This document shows positions 1 to 6,434 of a stretch of 15,749 nt of DNA, one piece after another. Each line of letters opens with the position of its first letter. Within the stretch, counting starts at the first letter, position 1. Source of the DNA: Bacilli bacterium. GTDB taxonomy: Bacteria > Bacillota_I > Bacilli_A > ML615J-28 > CAG-313. Below the pieces are notes generated by a model, which saw only the letters and a list, made by a program, of their open reading frames with translations, searched no databases and was not told where the DNA came from. The stretch is from the NCBI GenBank assembly GCA_900752975.1, contig CAADXH010000030.1:1-15749 (forward strand). The letters are read 5' to 3'. The position numbers and the translations under genes were made by a program.

Positions 1-320
1 TCTAAGGCTGCTGAAGTCATTGAATTTGAAAAACCAGTAATTGGAATGTACGTACCAGCACCTGCAATTTGTCCAATTTTATCAAATACTCCAATTCCTG
101 TTAATACCGATGTAATAAATACAATCGTCATCGACATAAGACTATTTGCGGTCAACACTTCAATCTTAAACACTTTAACAAATAAGGTAATAAGCCCTTC
201 AGCGATTAAGCCTATCAATCCGCCAATTATAAAAGCAAAAATAGCATTTTTTATAATTGGACGTTTTATCGTTTTTTGTTCAATTATTTTTTGATACTTT
301 TTTAATCTAATGTTTTCCAT
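1..320 (-). CDS. spoVAC: Stage V sporulation protein AC (partial, C-terminus outside window)
   Basis: The open frame starts at the ATG at 320 and runs off the left edge, giving about 106 residues of a protein usually near 150. It matches SpoVAC: a basic N-terminus (MENIRLKKYQKI), a first membrane segment near residues 27-50 (AFIIGGLIGLIAEGLI), a second near 60-80, then the family signature GIGVFDKIGQIAGAGT followed by PITGFSNSMTSAAL. SpoVAC is an inner-membrane component of the SpoVA complex, which moves calcium-dipicolinic acid into the forespore and out during germination. An AAGGAG site lies 8 bases before the ATG, with a sigma-F-like promoter upstream (340-369). spoVAD and spoVAE would be expected next, outside the window. 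SpoVAEB is a relative, but the N-terminal length and the SNSMTSAAL stretch favour SpoVAC. Confidence 0.93.
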   Translation of the reverse strand, partial: MENIRLKKYQKIIEQKTIKRPIIKNAIFAFIIGGLIGLIAEGLITLFVKVFKIEVLTANSLMSMTIVFITSVLTGIGVFDKIGQIAGAGTYIPITGFSNSMTSAAL

Positions 321-339
321 ATTTTATTCTCCTTTTTGA

Positions 340-369
340 TTATTTTTCCTTTTTTATTGGAAAATATAC
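340..369 (-). promoter_or_regulatory. Candidate sigma-F/sigma-G forespore promoter of spoVAC
   Basis: On the minus strand GTATA (365-369) is followed by exactly 15 bases and then GGAAAAATAA (340-349). This fits the published Bacillus sigma-F consensus (GYWTA or GCATR, 15 bases, GGHRARHT). A TGAATA/CATACTA sigma-G pair is not seen, though the two sigma factors overlap in specificity, and Bacillus spoVA is mainly sigma-G dependent. The element lies 20 bases before the spoVAC ATG and downstream of the antiporter terminator, so it would give spoVA its own start. Transcription itself is inferred. Confidence 0.6.
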
Positions 370-405
370 ACAAAAAAATAGAACTTGTAACTACTTTATT
401 TATGC

Positions 406-431
406 AAAAAAAGGTTAGTATACAACTAACC
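406..431 (-). terminator. Intrinsic terminator after the cation/proton antiporter gene
   Basis: Minus-strand GGTTAGT (425-431) pairs perfectly with ACTAACC (413-419) around a 5-base loop, and seven Ts follow (406-412). It begins 8 bases beyond the antiporter stop and separates that unit from spoVAC. Confidence 0.9.
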
Positions 432-438
432 AAATTTG

Positions 439-1767
439 TTATTTATTAACAGTTTGAATTTCACCAGCTTTTGTCAAAGCAATCTTAGTGATGATTGGAC
501 CAACAAGTTCGTAAAATAGAGTTGCGCAAAGTACTACAGCAGTAATTGTGGAAGCCATATTAGCCAAATAGTTATAACCGCCTTCATTAGCTGCTTTTAA
601 ACCTTCAGTTGCAAAACTTCTAAATGTACTTGATGAACTTCTAGCCATACCTATTGCAACACCAGCTTGTGGAAGTAATGTTAGACCTAAGTATTTCTTT
701 ATTGTACCACCTGTATGAGTCATTGTACAACCAAGACTTGCACCAAAATATTTACCTAGTGATCTCGCAAGTAGATAAACAGCACAAATACCGATTACCG
801 TCCAATTTCCCATGACACTAAAATCTAGTTCTGCTCCTGACAATATAAAGAAAAGCATAAATAAAGCAGGAGTCCAACGTTCAACACCATCTAAAATGTT
901 AATGGCATCCTTTTCCATATTACAAAAAATTGCTCCTATCATCATACAAGTAAGAAGTGATGATAATTCCATATCAAATTTTTCAGCGAATAATTCGCAG
1001 AATCCTACTCCTAAAATTACAGCTGCAAGCATACAAATTAAACGGTTGGCTCTAGATTTGAAAAATCTCATCGCAAGAGTCAAGATAAAACCAAGAGCAG
1101 CTCCTATCGCAAGTGATAAGAAAATCTCACAAAGTGGCATTAAAAGAATATTCTTAATACTAATAGTCGCACCTGCAACGCCTGCATATTGTTTTGCAAG
1201 AACTTGAGCTACTGAAAAAGAAATTGAAAATAATATTAATCCAATTGCATCATCAAATGCAACGACTGGTAGTAAAATATCAGTAACTGGTCCCCTTGCC
1301 TTATATTGCTTAACAACCATTAGGGTTGCGGCAGGAGCTGTTGCAGTAGCTATCGCTCCAAGTGTAAGAATTAATGGTAAATTAGCCTCCAAATTACCTA
1401 CTATTAAGCATGTAACTATAAGGAATACATCGACAAAAACTAAAGCCATACATGATTGCATAATTGTAATTGTGATGACACCCTTACCAATTTTTTTAAT
1501 ACTTGATAGTTTAAATTCACTACCAATTGAAAAGGCGATGAAACCTAGGGCCAAATCAACAATAATACCAAAAGCTGAAACCATTTCCTTGTTGATAACC
1601 CCACCAAGTTTAGAGTTAAATAAGCTGAATAAATAAGGTCCTAATAAAATACCAACTATCAAATAAGCCGTAACATTAGGCAAATGAACTAATTTTATAA
1701 GTCTATTTGAAATAAGTCCTGCAACTAAAGCAATCCCTATTCCTAATAATATATACGCTGATGTCAT
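439..1767 (-). CDS. CPA2-type cation/proton antiporter (Na+/H+ or K+/H+ exchanger, Kef/NapA class)
   Basis: A 442-residue very hydrophobic protein with about 12-13 membrane segments, the full length of the exchanger domain. Family features are the N-terminal LPNVTAYLIVGILLGP stretch (29-44), the helix-breaking ATAPAATL segment (142-149), and paired aspartates in FDDAIG (D172, D173). In the CPA2 family the DD pair marks NapA-like electrogenic Na+/H+ exchangers, while KefC-type proteins carry QD. The protein ends after the last membrane segment and has no TrkA-N/RCK nucleotide-binding tail. The ATG overlaps the stop of the small P-II-like gene upstream (TAATG), so translation is coupled and that protein may replace the missing regulatory domain. 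A terminator follows. The ion carried cannot be settled from sequence alone; Na+ is the best guess from the DD pair. Confidence 0.85.
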   Translation of the reverse strand: MTSAYILLGIGIALVAGLISNRLIKLVHLPNVTAYLIVGILLGPYLFSLFNSKLGGVINKEMVSAFGIIVDLALGFIAFSIGSEFKLSSIKKIGKGVITITIMQSCMALVFVDVFLIVTCLIVGNLEANLPLILTLGAIATATAPAATLMVVKQYKARGPVTDILLPVVAFDDAIGLILFSISFSVAQVLAKQYAGVAGATISIKNILLMPLCEIFLSLAIGAALGFILTLAMRFFKSRANRLICMLAAVILGVGFCELFAEKFDMELSSLLTCMMIGAIFCNMEKDAINILDGVERWTPALFMLFFILSGAELDFSVMGNWTVIGICAVYLLARSLGKYFGASLGCTMTHTGGTIKKYLGLTLLPQAGVAIGMARSSSSTFRSFATEGLKAANEGGYNYLANMASTITAVVLCATLFYELVGPIITKIALTKAGEIQTVNK

Positions 1768-2099
1768 TATTCGTCAAGTCCTTCCAAATAACTTATAGGT
1801 AGGGAATACATAAATCCTTTACCCCTAATTCCTCCTACTGCTTCTTTAACAAGTTCACTTAATTTTTTAATTTCTTCATCTTTCTTAACAACCACAAAAA
1901 TCATGGGACGAGCTACTTCTTTGCCTTCTACCACTTTGGTAAGGCCACCAAAATAAGGCTCTGGTTCGATTGAATCCATTAACGCATGTCTAATACTTTT
2001 AGTTGAAAGTACTGTTCCATGGTAATTATTATCGGAAAATTTCCTTAATATTGAGGACACATAAACGTCTTCAGTTAATACAACAATAAATAATTGCAT
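1767..2099 (-). CDS. Small P-II-like protein, putative regulator of the adjacent antiporter
   Basis: A soluble 110-residue protein with a beta-alpha-beta start (MQLFIVVLTEDVYVSSILRK), a variable middle (about 33-62) where P-II proteins carry the T-loop, a strand RPMIFVVV (64-71), a helix (EEIKKLSELVKEA) and a closing GGIRGKGFMYSLPI (89-102) that resembles the P-II GKIGDGKIFVLP region. The fold call is by pattern and length only; the classic uridylylation tyrosine motif is not seen, so nitrogen sensing should not be assumed. GGAGG lies 6 bases before the ATG, and the stop codon overlaps the antiporter ATG by one base. This pairing suggests a ligand-binding subunit that gates the exchanger, by analogy with P-II proteins controlling membrane transporters. 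The ligand is unknown. Confidence 0.6.
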   Translation of the reverse strand: MQLFIVVLTEDVYVSSILRKFSDNNYHGTVLSTKSIRHALMDSIEPEPYFGGLTKVVEGKEVARPMIFVVVKKDEEIKKLSELVKEAVGGIRGKGFMYSLPISYLEGLDE

Positions 2100-2124
2100 A
2101 TAATACCTCCATAAATTCCAAACT

Positions 2125-2154
2125 ATTATACCACTTTTGGAAGTTAAATGTATA
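2125..2154 (-). promoter_or_regulatory. Candidate promoter of the P-II-like/antiporter unit
   Basis: Minus-strand TATAAT (2125-2130) is preceded by TGG, forming an extended -10, with a weaker -35 TATACA (2149-2154) 18 bases upstream. It lies just after the ATPase terminator and 25 bases before the P-II-like ATG. Confidence 0.6.
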
Positions 2155-2180
2155 AAAAAAGCATTGGGAAACCCTAATAC
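2154..2180 (-). terminator. Intrinsic terminator overlapping the ATPase stop codon
   Basis: The minus strand folds GTATT-A-GGG (2172-2180) with CCCAATGC (2161-2168) around a 3-base loop, with one bulged A and one G-U pair, followed by seven Ts (2154-2160). The TAG stop (2174-2176) lies inside the left arm. Confidence 0.85.
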
Positions 2181-4660
2181 TTTTTCGTTTTTTTAATAAT
2201 TCTAAGGGTGTTTAAGATTGCAAGTAAGCATAAACCTACATCTGATAATACACCGATTAACATACCATATGAACCAAGGAGTTGTAAAGTGCTTAATACA
2301 AGAACTCCAACCTTAATTAATATTGCAACAATAATGTTTTCGTAGATAATTTTCATGGTCTTCTTAGAAATTGCAATTGCGTCAATTACTTTACCAATAT
2401 CATCATTCATTATAACAACGTCAGCCGCTGTTTTTGCAATATCACTACCTTTTGCACCCATAGCTATACCAACAGTTGCCATTTTTAAACTTGGTGTATC
2501 ATTAATACCATCGCCAACATACACTATTGATTTGTTTTCTTTTAATTTATCACTTAAAACATCTAATTTTTCATTAGGTAATAGTTTTGCATAGGCTTCA
2601 TCAACCCCAAGTTTCTTTTTGACACTATTAACAATTGTTTCACTGTCTCCACTTAAGATTGTTGTATTAATACTTTGAGAACGTAAATATTCAATTGTTT
2701 CTTTAGCTCTAGGTTTAAGTTCATCGATAACAACAATGCTACCAACGAATTCACCATCAACCGCAATATAAACAACAGATCCTGGACATGTTTCAAGAAT
2801 ATAATTTACATTATTCTCTTTCATTAAACGTTCATTACCAATTAAGACTTTTTTACCTTCAAAATTAGCTGCTAATCCAAAACCGGCTAATTCTTGAAGA
2901 TCGGCAACTCTATTTTGATCAATATCACCATGATATGCATTGACAATTGATTTTGCAATTGGATGATTTGAGAATGATTCAACAGTTGCGGTAATTTCTA
3001 ATAATTTATCGTACGTATAGCCACCAAAAACATTAATTTCATCAACAACAAAGTTACCTTCTGATAGTGTTCCTGTTTTATCAAAAACAAATGATTTTGT
3101 TTTACTTAAGTATTCTAGATAATTTCCACCTTTAACTAAAATTCCCTCGCTTGAGGCTCTACCAATGCCACTAAAGAAACCAAGTGGAACTGAAATTACA
3201 AGAGCACAAGGACAAGATACAGTTAAGAAAACTAAAACGGTATTAATAGTTTCAGCATTAGAAATATTTAATGCAAATTTCATTACAAGACCTGTAACTA
3301 CCGCTGCTGCTAAAACAATTGGTGTATAAATTCTGGCAAATTTAGTAATAAATTTCTCGGTTTTTGATTTTTTATTACTTGCTTCATCTATTAATTTAAC
3401 AACTTTACTAATTGTTGAATCACTTTCTGCAGTTGTAACTCTAATTTTAATTACTTTAGTTAAATTGATACAACCTGATAACACTTCGTCACCAACAGTA
3501 ATTTCACTTGGTAATGATTCACCAGTCAAACACTTAGTGTCAAGGGTAGTACTACCATCAATTACAACACCATCAAGAGGGACTTTTTCACCAACCTTAA
3601 CAACTATAATGTCACCAACATGAACATCTTTTAACTCAACTACTTCACCATTTTCAAGGGTTGCTTTATCGACTTTTAATTCCATAAGGCCTTGAATTGA
3701 TTTTGTTGATTTGTCAATTGCACGTGATTGAATTTTTTCACCAATACGATATAATAAGATAACCATAATTGCTTCAATTGGTTCTTTGTTAATAAATGCA
3801 CCAACTGATGCTATTAACATTAAAAAGTTTTCATCAAATATTTGACCATGGATGATATTCTTAAATGATTCATATAATACTTTATACCCTATTAAGAAAT
3901 AAATAACTCCAAAGACAATATACATATAAAAATTATGATCTTCAGAAATAATCCAATATAATGAAGCTCCCACAAATAAGGCAACTGATACAATAAATAG
4001 AATTAAATTGACTTTTGATTTTTTAGTTTTTTCTGCCTTATTTTTTAAAACTACAGCTTCACTTTCAATTTTCTTCACTTCTTTGCATACTGTTTCATAT
4101 ACTTCAACATTATTACGATGAGTAATAATAATTTTTTTATTAACAAAATTAACCTTTGCATCTATAATATCATTGCATTTATTTAGAGCTCTTTCAACTT
4201 TTAAGGCACAATTTGGACAATCAATGTTTTCAAACATGTATTCATCAATTGCCATATTTGGTCCTAACTCTTTATTTTCAGAATTTAGATGTTCATAAAT
4301 TGCACAGTCACTGCACTTTTCATTTTGTTCATGTTCACAGCACCCACAATGTTCATGTTCATGATCATGTTCACAACATCCACAATGTTCACGCTCGTGC
4401 TCTTGTTTATGATGTTTTTGCTTTTTAGCAGTTGTAACATTGCCTTTTTGATGAAATGGACATTTACTCAAATTTACAACTGTTGCTAAAATCATCTTAA
4501 CTTCATCTTCCGTTAAATTTCTACGACCTTCAATTGAAATCTTTTTGCGGTCATAATTAATGTTTACTTCTTTAATATACTCTATCTTCTGCAAATTTGC
4601 CGCTAGTAGACTTGCACAATCAGGGCACTTAAGTTCTTTTACTTTAAATGTATACTGCAT
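2174..4660 (-). CDS. zntA: Zn2+/Cd2+/Pb2+-exporting P1B-type ATPase (ZntA/CadA type)
   Basis: A complete 828-residue heavy-metal ATPase that pumps soft divalent metals out of the cell using ATP. There are two N-terminal metal-binding domains, with CPDC at 12-15 and DCPNC at 147-151, joined by a His/Cys-rich linker (about 83-119) containing EHCGCCEH twice. Then come membrane segments, the actuator TGES (379-382), the membrane CPC (483-485), the phosphorylation site DKTGT (D527), the HP dipeptide (566-567) and the hinge GDGIND (716-721). K783 and D807 (in SDVG) correspond to the ZntA TM7 Lys and TM8 Asp that define Zn/Cd/Pb specificity, which argues against a copper pump. AGGAG, overlapping the arsR TAG stop, precedes the ATG by 6 bases. 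It forms an operon with arsR and would be induced by zinc or cadmium. cadA would be an equally valid name. Confidence 0.93.
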   Translation of the reverse strand: MQYTFKVKELKCPDCASLLAANLQKIEYIKEVNINYDRKKISIEGRRNLTEDEVKMILATVVNLSKCPFHQKGNVTTAKKQKHHKQEHEREHCGCCEHDHEHEHCGCCEHEQNEKCSDCAIYEHLNSENKELGPNMAIDEYMFENIDCPNCALKVERALNKCNDIIDAKVNFVNKKIIITHRNNVEVYETVCKEVKKIESEAVVLKNKAEKTKKSKVNLILFIVSVALFVGASLYWIISEDHNFYMYIVFGVIYFLIGYKVLYESFKNIIHGQIFDENFLMLIASVGAFINKEPIEAIMVILLYRIGEKIQSRAIDKSTKSIQGLMELKVDKATLENGEVVELKDVHVGDIIVVKVGEKVPLDGVVIDGSTTLDTKCLTGESLPSEITVGDEVLSGCINLTKVIKIRVTTAESDSTISKVVKLIDEASNKKSKTEKFITKFARIYTPIVLAAAVVTGLVMKFALNISNAETINTVLVFLTVSCPCALVISVPLGFFSGIGRASSEGILVKGGNYLEYLSKTKSFVFDKTGTLSEGNFVVDEINVFGGYTYDKLLEITATVESFSNHPIAKSIVNAYHGDIDQNRVADLQELAGFGLAANFEGKKVLIGNERLMKENNVNYILETCPGSVVYIAVDGEFVGSIVVIDELKPRAKETIEYLRSQSINTTILSGDSETIVNSVKKKLGVDEAYAKLLPNEKLDVLSDKLKENKSIVYVGDGINDTPSLKMATVGIAMGAKGSDIAKTAADVVIMNDDIGKVIDAIAISKKTMKIIYENIIVAILIKVGVLVLSTLQLLGSYGMLIGVLSDVGLCLLAILNTLRIIKKTKKY
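4332..4391 (-). repeat. Tandem 36-base period encoding the ATPase His/Cys linker repeat
   Basis: Two copies of a 24-base unit (4332-4355 and 4368-4391) differ at only two positions and are offset by 36 bases, or 12 codons. Each encodes EHCGCCEH, giving the linker two four-ligand-rich metal clusters. The near-identity suggests a recent in-frame duplication. Confidence 0.85.
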
Positions 4661-4669
4661 AACTTACTC

Positions 4670-4969
4670 CTATAAATGTTCTAAATGTTCTATTGTAATT
4701 TCTAATATTTTTGAGACATGTTCATCAACAATTGAATAAAATATCATCTTACCATCTCTTCTTGTCTTAACAAGTCTAGCATGTCGTAATATTCTCAATT
4801 GATATGAAACCGCTGTTTGACTCATATCTACATCTTTAGCAATGTCTTGTACACATTTTTCCCCTTTTAATAATGATGTTATAATTTTTACTCGTGAAAA
4901 ATCAGATAAGTTTTTATAAAACTCTGATAATTCATAAATATCGTTCTCATTTAATACACTTTTATTCAT
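4670..4969 (-). CDS. ArsR/SmtB-family zinc-responsive repressor (CzrA-like)
   Basis: A 99-residue winged-helix repressor. The ATG at 4969 (MNKSVLNE) is chosen because GAGG sits 6 bases upstream; an ATG at 4999 is in frame but lies within the promoter-operator region and has no ribosome site. The DNA-binding helices include MSQTAVSYQLRILRHARLV (49-67), the family hallmark, and the wing is TRRDGKMIFYS. Metal site: D82-x-H84-x10-H95-x2-H98 at the C-terminal helix reproduces exactly the spacing of the alpha-5 zinc/cobalt site of CzrA. The alpha-3 cadmium/lead motif ELCVCD is reduced to EKCVQD with a single Cys, so a CadC-type site is unlikely. It should repress itself and the downstream exporter until zinc releases it. 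Confidence 0.9.
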   Translation of the reverse strand: MNKSVLNENDIYELSEFYKNLSDFSRVKIITSLLKGEKCVQDIAKDVDMSQTAVSYQLRILRHARLVKTRRDGKMIFYSIVDEHVSKILEITIEHLEHL

Positions 4970-4981
4970 TTTATACCTCAC

Positions 4982-5001
4982 ATATGAATATATACACATA
5001 T
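4982..5001 (-). promoter_or_regulatory. Candidate operator of the ArsR repressor
   Basis: ATATGTGTATATATTCATAT on the minus strand is a 10+10 palindrome with 8 of 10 positions symmetric, located between the -10 box and the ribosome site of arsR. A second perfect inverted repeat, ACATA-4-TATGT, occupies 5007-5020 inside the promoter spacer. Either or both could be the dimer binding site; AT-rich palindromes of this kind are usual for SmtB/CzrA operators. Which one is used is not decidable here. Confidence 0.5.
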
Positions 5002-5030
5002 ATTATACATAATTATATGTAATAAATCAA
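5002..5030 (-). promoter_or_regulatory. Housekeeping (sigma-A type) promoter of arsR-zntA
   Basis: TTGATT (5025-5030), exactly 17 bases, then TATAAT (5002-5007) on the minus strand. This is the best sigma-A match in the window. It begins only 13 bases beyond the sigF stop, with no terminator in between. Confidence 0.8.
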
Positions 5031-5043
5031 CATATATGCAATA

Positions 5044-5589
5044 TTATTTAGTGATGGTAATTTTTTCACGCATTTCTTTAAGCATTCTGCTAACTTTACT
5101 TTGACTAATTGAAAGTTCTTTAGCTATTTCGACCTGACTATATCTATTTTCTAATCTAAGTTTTAATAATTCTTTTTCCATAGCAGTAAAATTAAAAGCA
5201 TCTAGGTTTAAATAATTTCCAGCTATATCATTCATGTCTTCTTTTAATTCTACTTGATAATATTCCTTCGCTACTATATTGTCAGTTTGATCAGCAGTGT
5301 TTTCTTTTAACGCGTTAAGATTCTTATAATATTTACTTGTCCTAATTAAACTATGTTTGGCTAGTTCATCTTTAATAGCTCCAATAATATAGTATGTAGC
5401 ATAAGTTGAAAATTTTATACCCTTAGTTATATCATATTTTTTAGCCGCATTAAATAATCCCATCATCCCTGCTTGAACTAAATCATCATAATCAAATGAA
5501 TTTACTTTAAACCGCCTTGCAATTTTATAAACTAAACGTTGATTAGATTCAACTAAAAATTCATATTGATTAGTATTCACCTTGTTCAT
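5044..5589 (-). CDS. sigF: Sporulation sigma factor SigF, unusually short (lacks a sigma-3 domain)
   Basis: Directs RNA polymerase to early forespore genes. It has 181 residues, against about 255 in Bacillus SigF. Region 2 is intact (about 15-86): NQRLVYKIARRF, the core-binding DYDDLVQAGMMGL, and KGIKFSTYATYYIIGAIKDEL. Region 4 is intact (about 132-178), with the helix-turn-helix SQVEIAKELSISQSKVSRML close to the Bacillus ISQ..VSR helix. Between them are only about 45 mostly polar, acidic residues (87-131), too short for the roughly 100-residue stretch holding sigma-3 in SigF; the N-terminus is also about 30 residues shorter. The ATG overlaps the end of spoIIAB by 20 bases and has no clear ribosome site, so translation is probably coupled. 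The call rests on context (dacF-spoIIAA-spoIIAB upstream, spoVAC downstream) plus region 4. SigG is unlikely given the partners. Confidence 0.88.
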   Translation of the reverse strand: MNKVNTNQYEFLVESNQRLVYKIARRFKVNSFDYDDLVQAGMMGLFNAAKKYDITKGIKFSTYATYYIIGAIKDELAKHSLIRTSKYYKNLNALKENTADQTDNIVAKEYYQVELKEDMNDIAGNYLNLDAFNFTAMEKELLKLRLENRYSQVEIAKELSISQSKVSRMLKEMREKITITK

Positions 5590-6004
5590 GATACTTTTTT
5601 ACCATTAACACCTTAGTACCCTCATTAATATGTGAGACAATATCCAATCTATCCGTAAACACTTCCATTATTGTAAAACCAAGGCCTGCCCTTTCTTCAT
5701 CAATTTTTGTACTAAATAATGGTTCTCTTGCCTTTTCTATGTCTTTTATTCCTACTCCATAGTCAATTACTTCAATATAAATGTTCTCTAAATCAAATCT
5801 TAAATTTAACTCAACTTTTTTTGAACTATCATTCAAATATCCATGAACAATTGCATTAGTTACCGCCTCTGACACGATTGTTTTAAGTTCGTTAACCATG
5901 CTAAGTGGCAAGTTTAATTCAACCAAAAAGGCTGTTGTAATGGTTCTTGCAAGTAAAACATTTTCATTACGTGCTAAAAAACTAGTTTTTAATTCATTAT
6001 ACAT
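5570..6004 (-). CDS. spoIIAB: Anti-sigma-F factor and serine kinase SpoIIAB
   Basis: A GHKL-fold kinase that holds SigF inactive and phosphorylates SpoIIAA. At 144 residues it is almost collinear with the 146-residue Bacillus protein. The N-box VSEAVTNAIVHGY has the catalytic E46 and magnesium-binding N50 at the same numbers; the ATP site continues with DYGVGI (81-86) and ERAGLGFTIME (104-114). R20, which in Bacillus contacts both SigF and SpoIIAA, is also conserved. Its ATG overlaps the spoIIAA stop by one base (TAATG), with GGAGG inside the last codons of spoIIAA. Its end overlaps sigF by 20 bases. Nothing in the protein itself looks degraded, although its usual docking surface on SigF appears to be missing. 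Confidence 0.96.
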   Translation of the reverse strand: MYNELKTSFLARNENVLLARTITTAFLVELNLPLSMVNELKTIVSEAVTNAIVHGYLNDSSKKVELNLRFDLENIYIEVIDYGVGIKDIEKAREPLFSTKIDEERAGLGFTIMEVFTDRLDIVSHINEGTKVLMVKKYHEQGEY

Positions 6005-6354
6005 TATGCTACCTCCAAATAATTTTCTGCTTCTTGTTCATTAGAAGCAATTATACATATTTTTTTAAGTCCCGACAAAGCGACAATTCTACTTATTATT
6101 TCATTCATTGAACAAATTATTATTTTTCCATTTCTTTTCCTAATCTGTGAAAATCTACCTATAATAAATCCTATTCCACTGCTATCCATAAATGCGACTT
6201 TCTCAAAGTTTATAATTAAATGCTTTATCATATATTTGTCTATAATCTCGCTTACCCGAATTTTTAAATTTTCAGTTACCGATTGATCAAGTTCCCCGCT
6301 TAGTCTAATAAACAAGCGATTTTTTCTTATTGCCATTTGCATATTTAATGCCAT
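6004..6354 (-). CDS. spoIIAA: Anti-anti-sigma factor SpoIIAA
   Basis: A STAS-domain protein of 116 residues (Bacillus 117). Unphosphorylated SpoIIAA binds SpoIIAB and frees SigF; SpoIIAB inactivates it by phosphorylation, and SpoIIE reverses this in the forespore. The phosphorylation loop FMDSSGIGFIIGRF places the target serine at S58, the same number as in Bacillus. The RLSGELDQSVTENL and LSGLKKI segments also match the family. The start at 6354 (MALNMQM) is chosen for the strong GAGGGG site 7 bases upstream; an in-frame ATG 39 bases earlier (6393) lies within the promoter region. It is the first gene of the spoIIA operon here, cut off from dacF by a terminator. Confidence 0.95.
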   Translation of the reverse strand: MALNMQMAIRKNRLFIRLSGELDQSVTENLKIRVSEIIDKYMIKHLIINFEKVAFMDSSGIGFIIGRFSQIRKRNGKIIICSMNEIISRIVALSGLKKICIIASNEQEAENYLEVA

Positions 6355-6371
6355 TTTTACACCCCTCAAGT

Positions 6372-6400
6372 ATTTTACCAAACAATATACCAATATTCAA
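6372..6400 (-). promoter_or_regulatory. Candidate promoter of spoIIAA-spoIIAB-sigF
   Basis: Minus-strand TTGAAT (6395-6400), 17 bases, then TAAAAT (6372-6377) preceded by TGG (extended -10). This resembles sigma-A. The expected start point would fall next to the GAGGGG ribosome site, so the leader would be very short. A sigma-H promoter, used by Bacillus spoIIA, was looked for: AGGAGTT (6402-6408) resembles a -35, but no GAAT -10 sits at the right distance. Confidence 0.4.
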
Positions 6401-6434
6401 GAACTCCTATGATAGATGATTTTTTATTACATTT

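Noticed and set aside
46..294. Plus-strand open frame
   Set aside because: It is antisense to spoVAC, whose protein matches its family closely.
812..1207. Plus-strand open frame of 131 codons
   Set aside because: It lies fully antisense to the antiporter gene, has no ribosome site and no family features.
4213..4489. Plus-strand open frames rich in His, Phe and Met, and a CRISPR-like repeat look
   Set aside because: They are the antisense of the His/Cys repeat of the zinc ATPase. There are only two units, with no spacer pattern.
4970..4999. Longer start for the ArsR repressor (10 more residues)
   Set aside because: The ATG lies in the operator, without a ribosome site, while GAGG serves the ATG at 4969.
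6355..6420. Sigma-H promoter for spoIIAA
   Set aside because: An AGGAGTT is present, but no GAAT -10 lies at the expected spacing.
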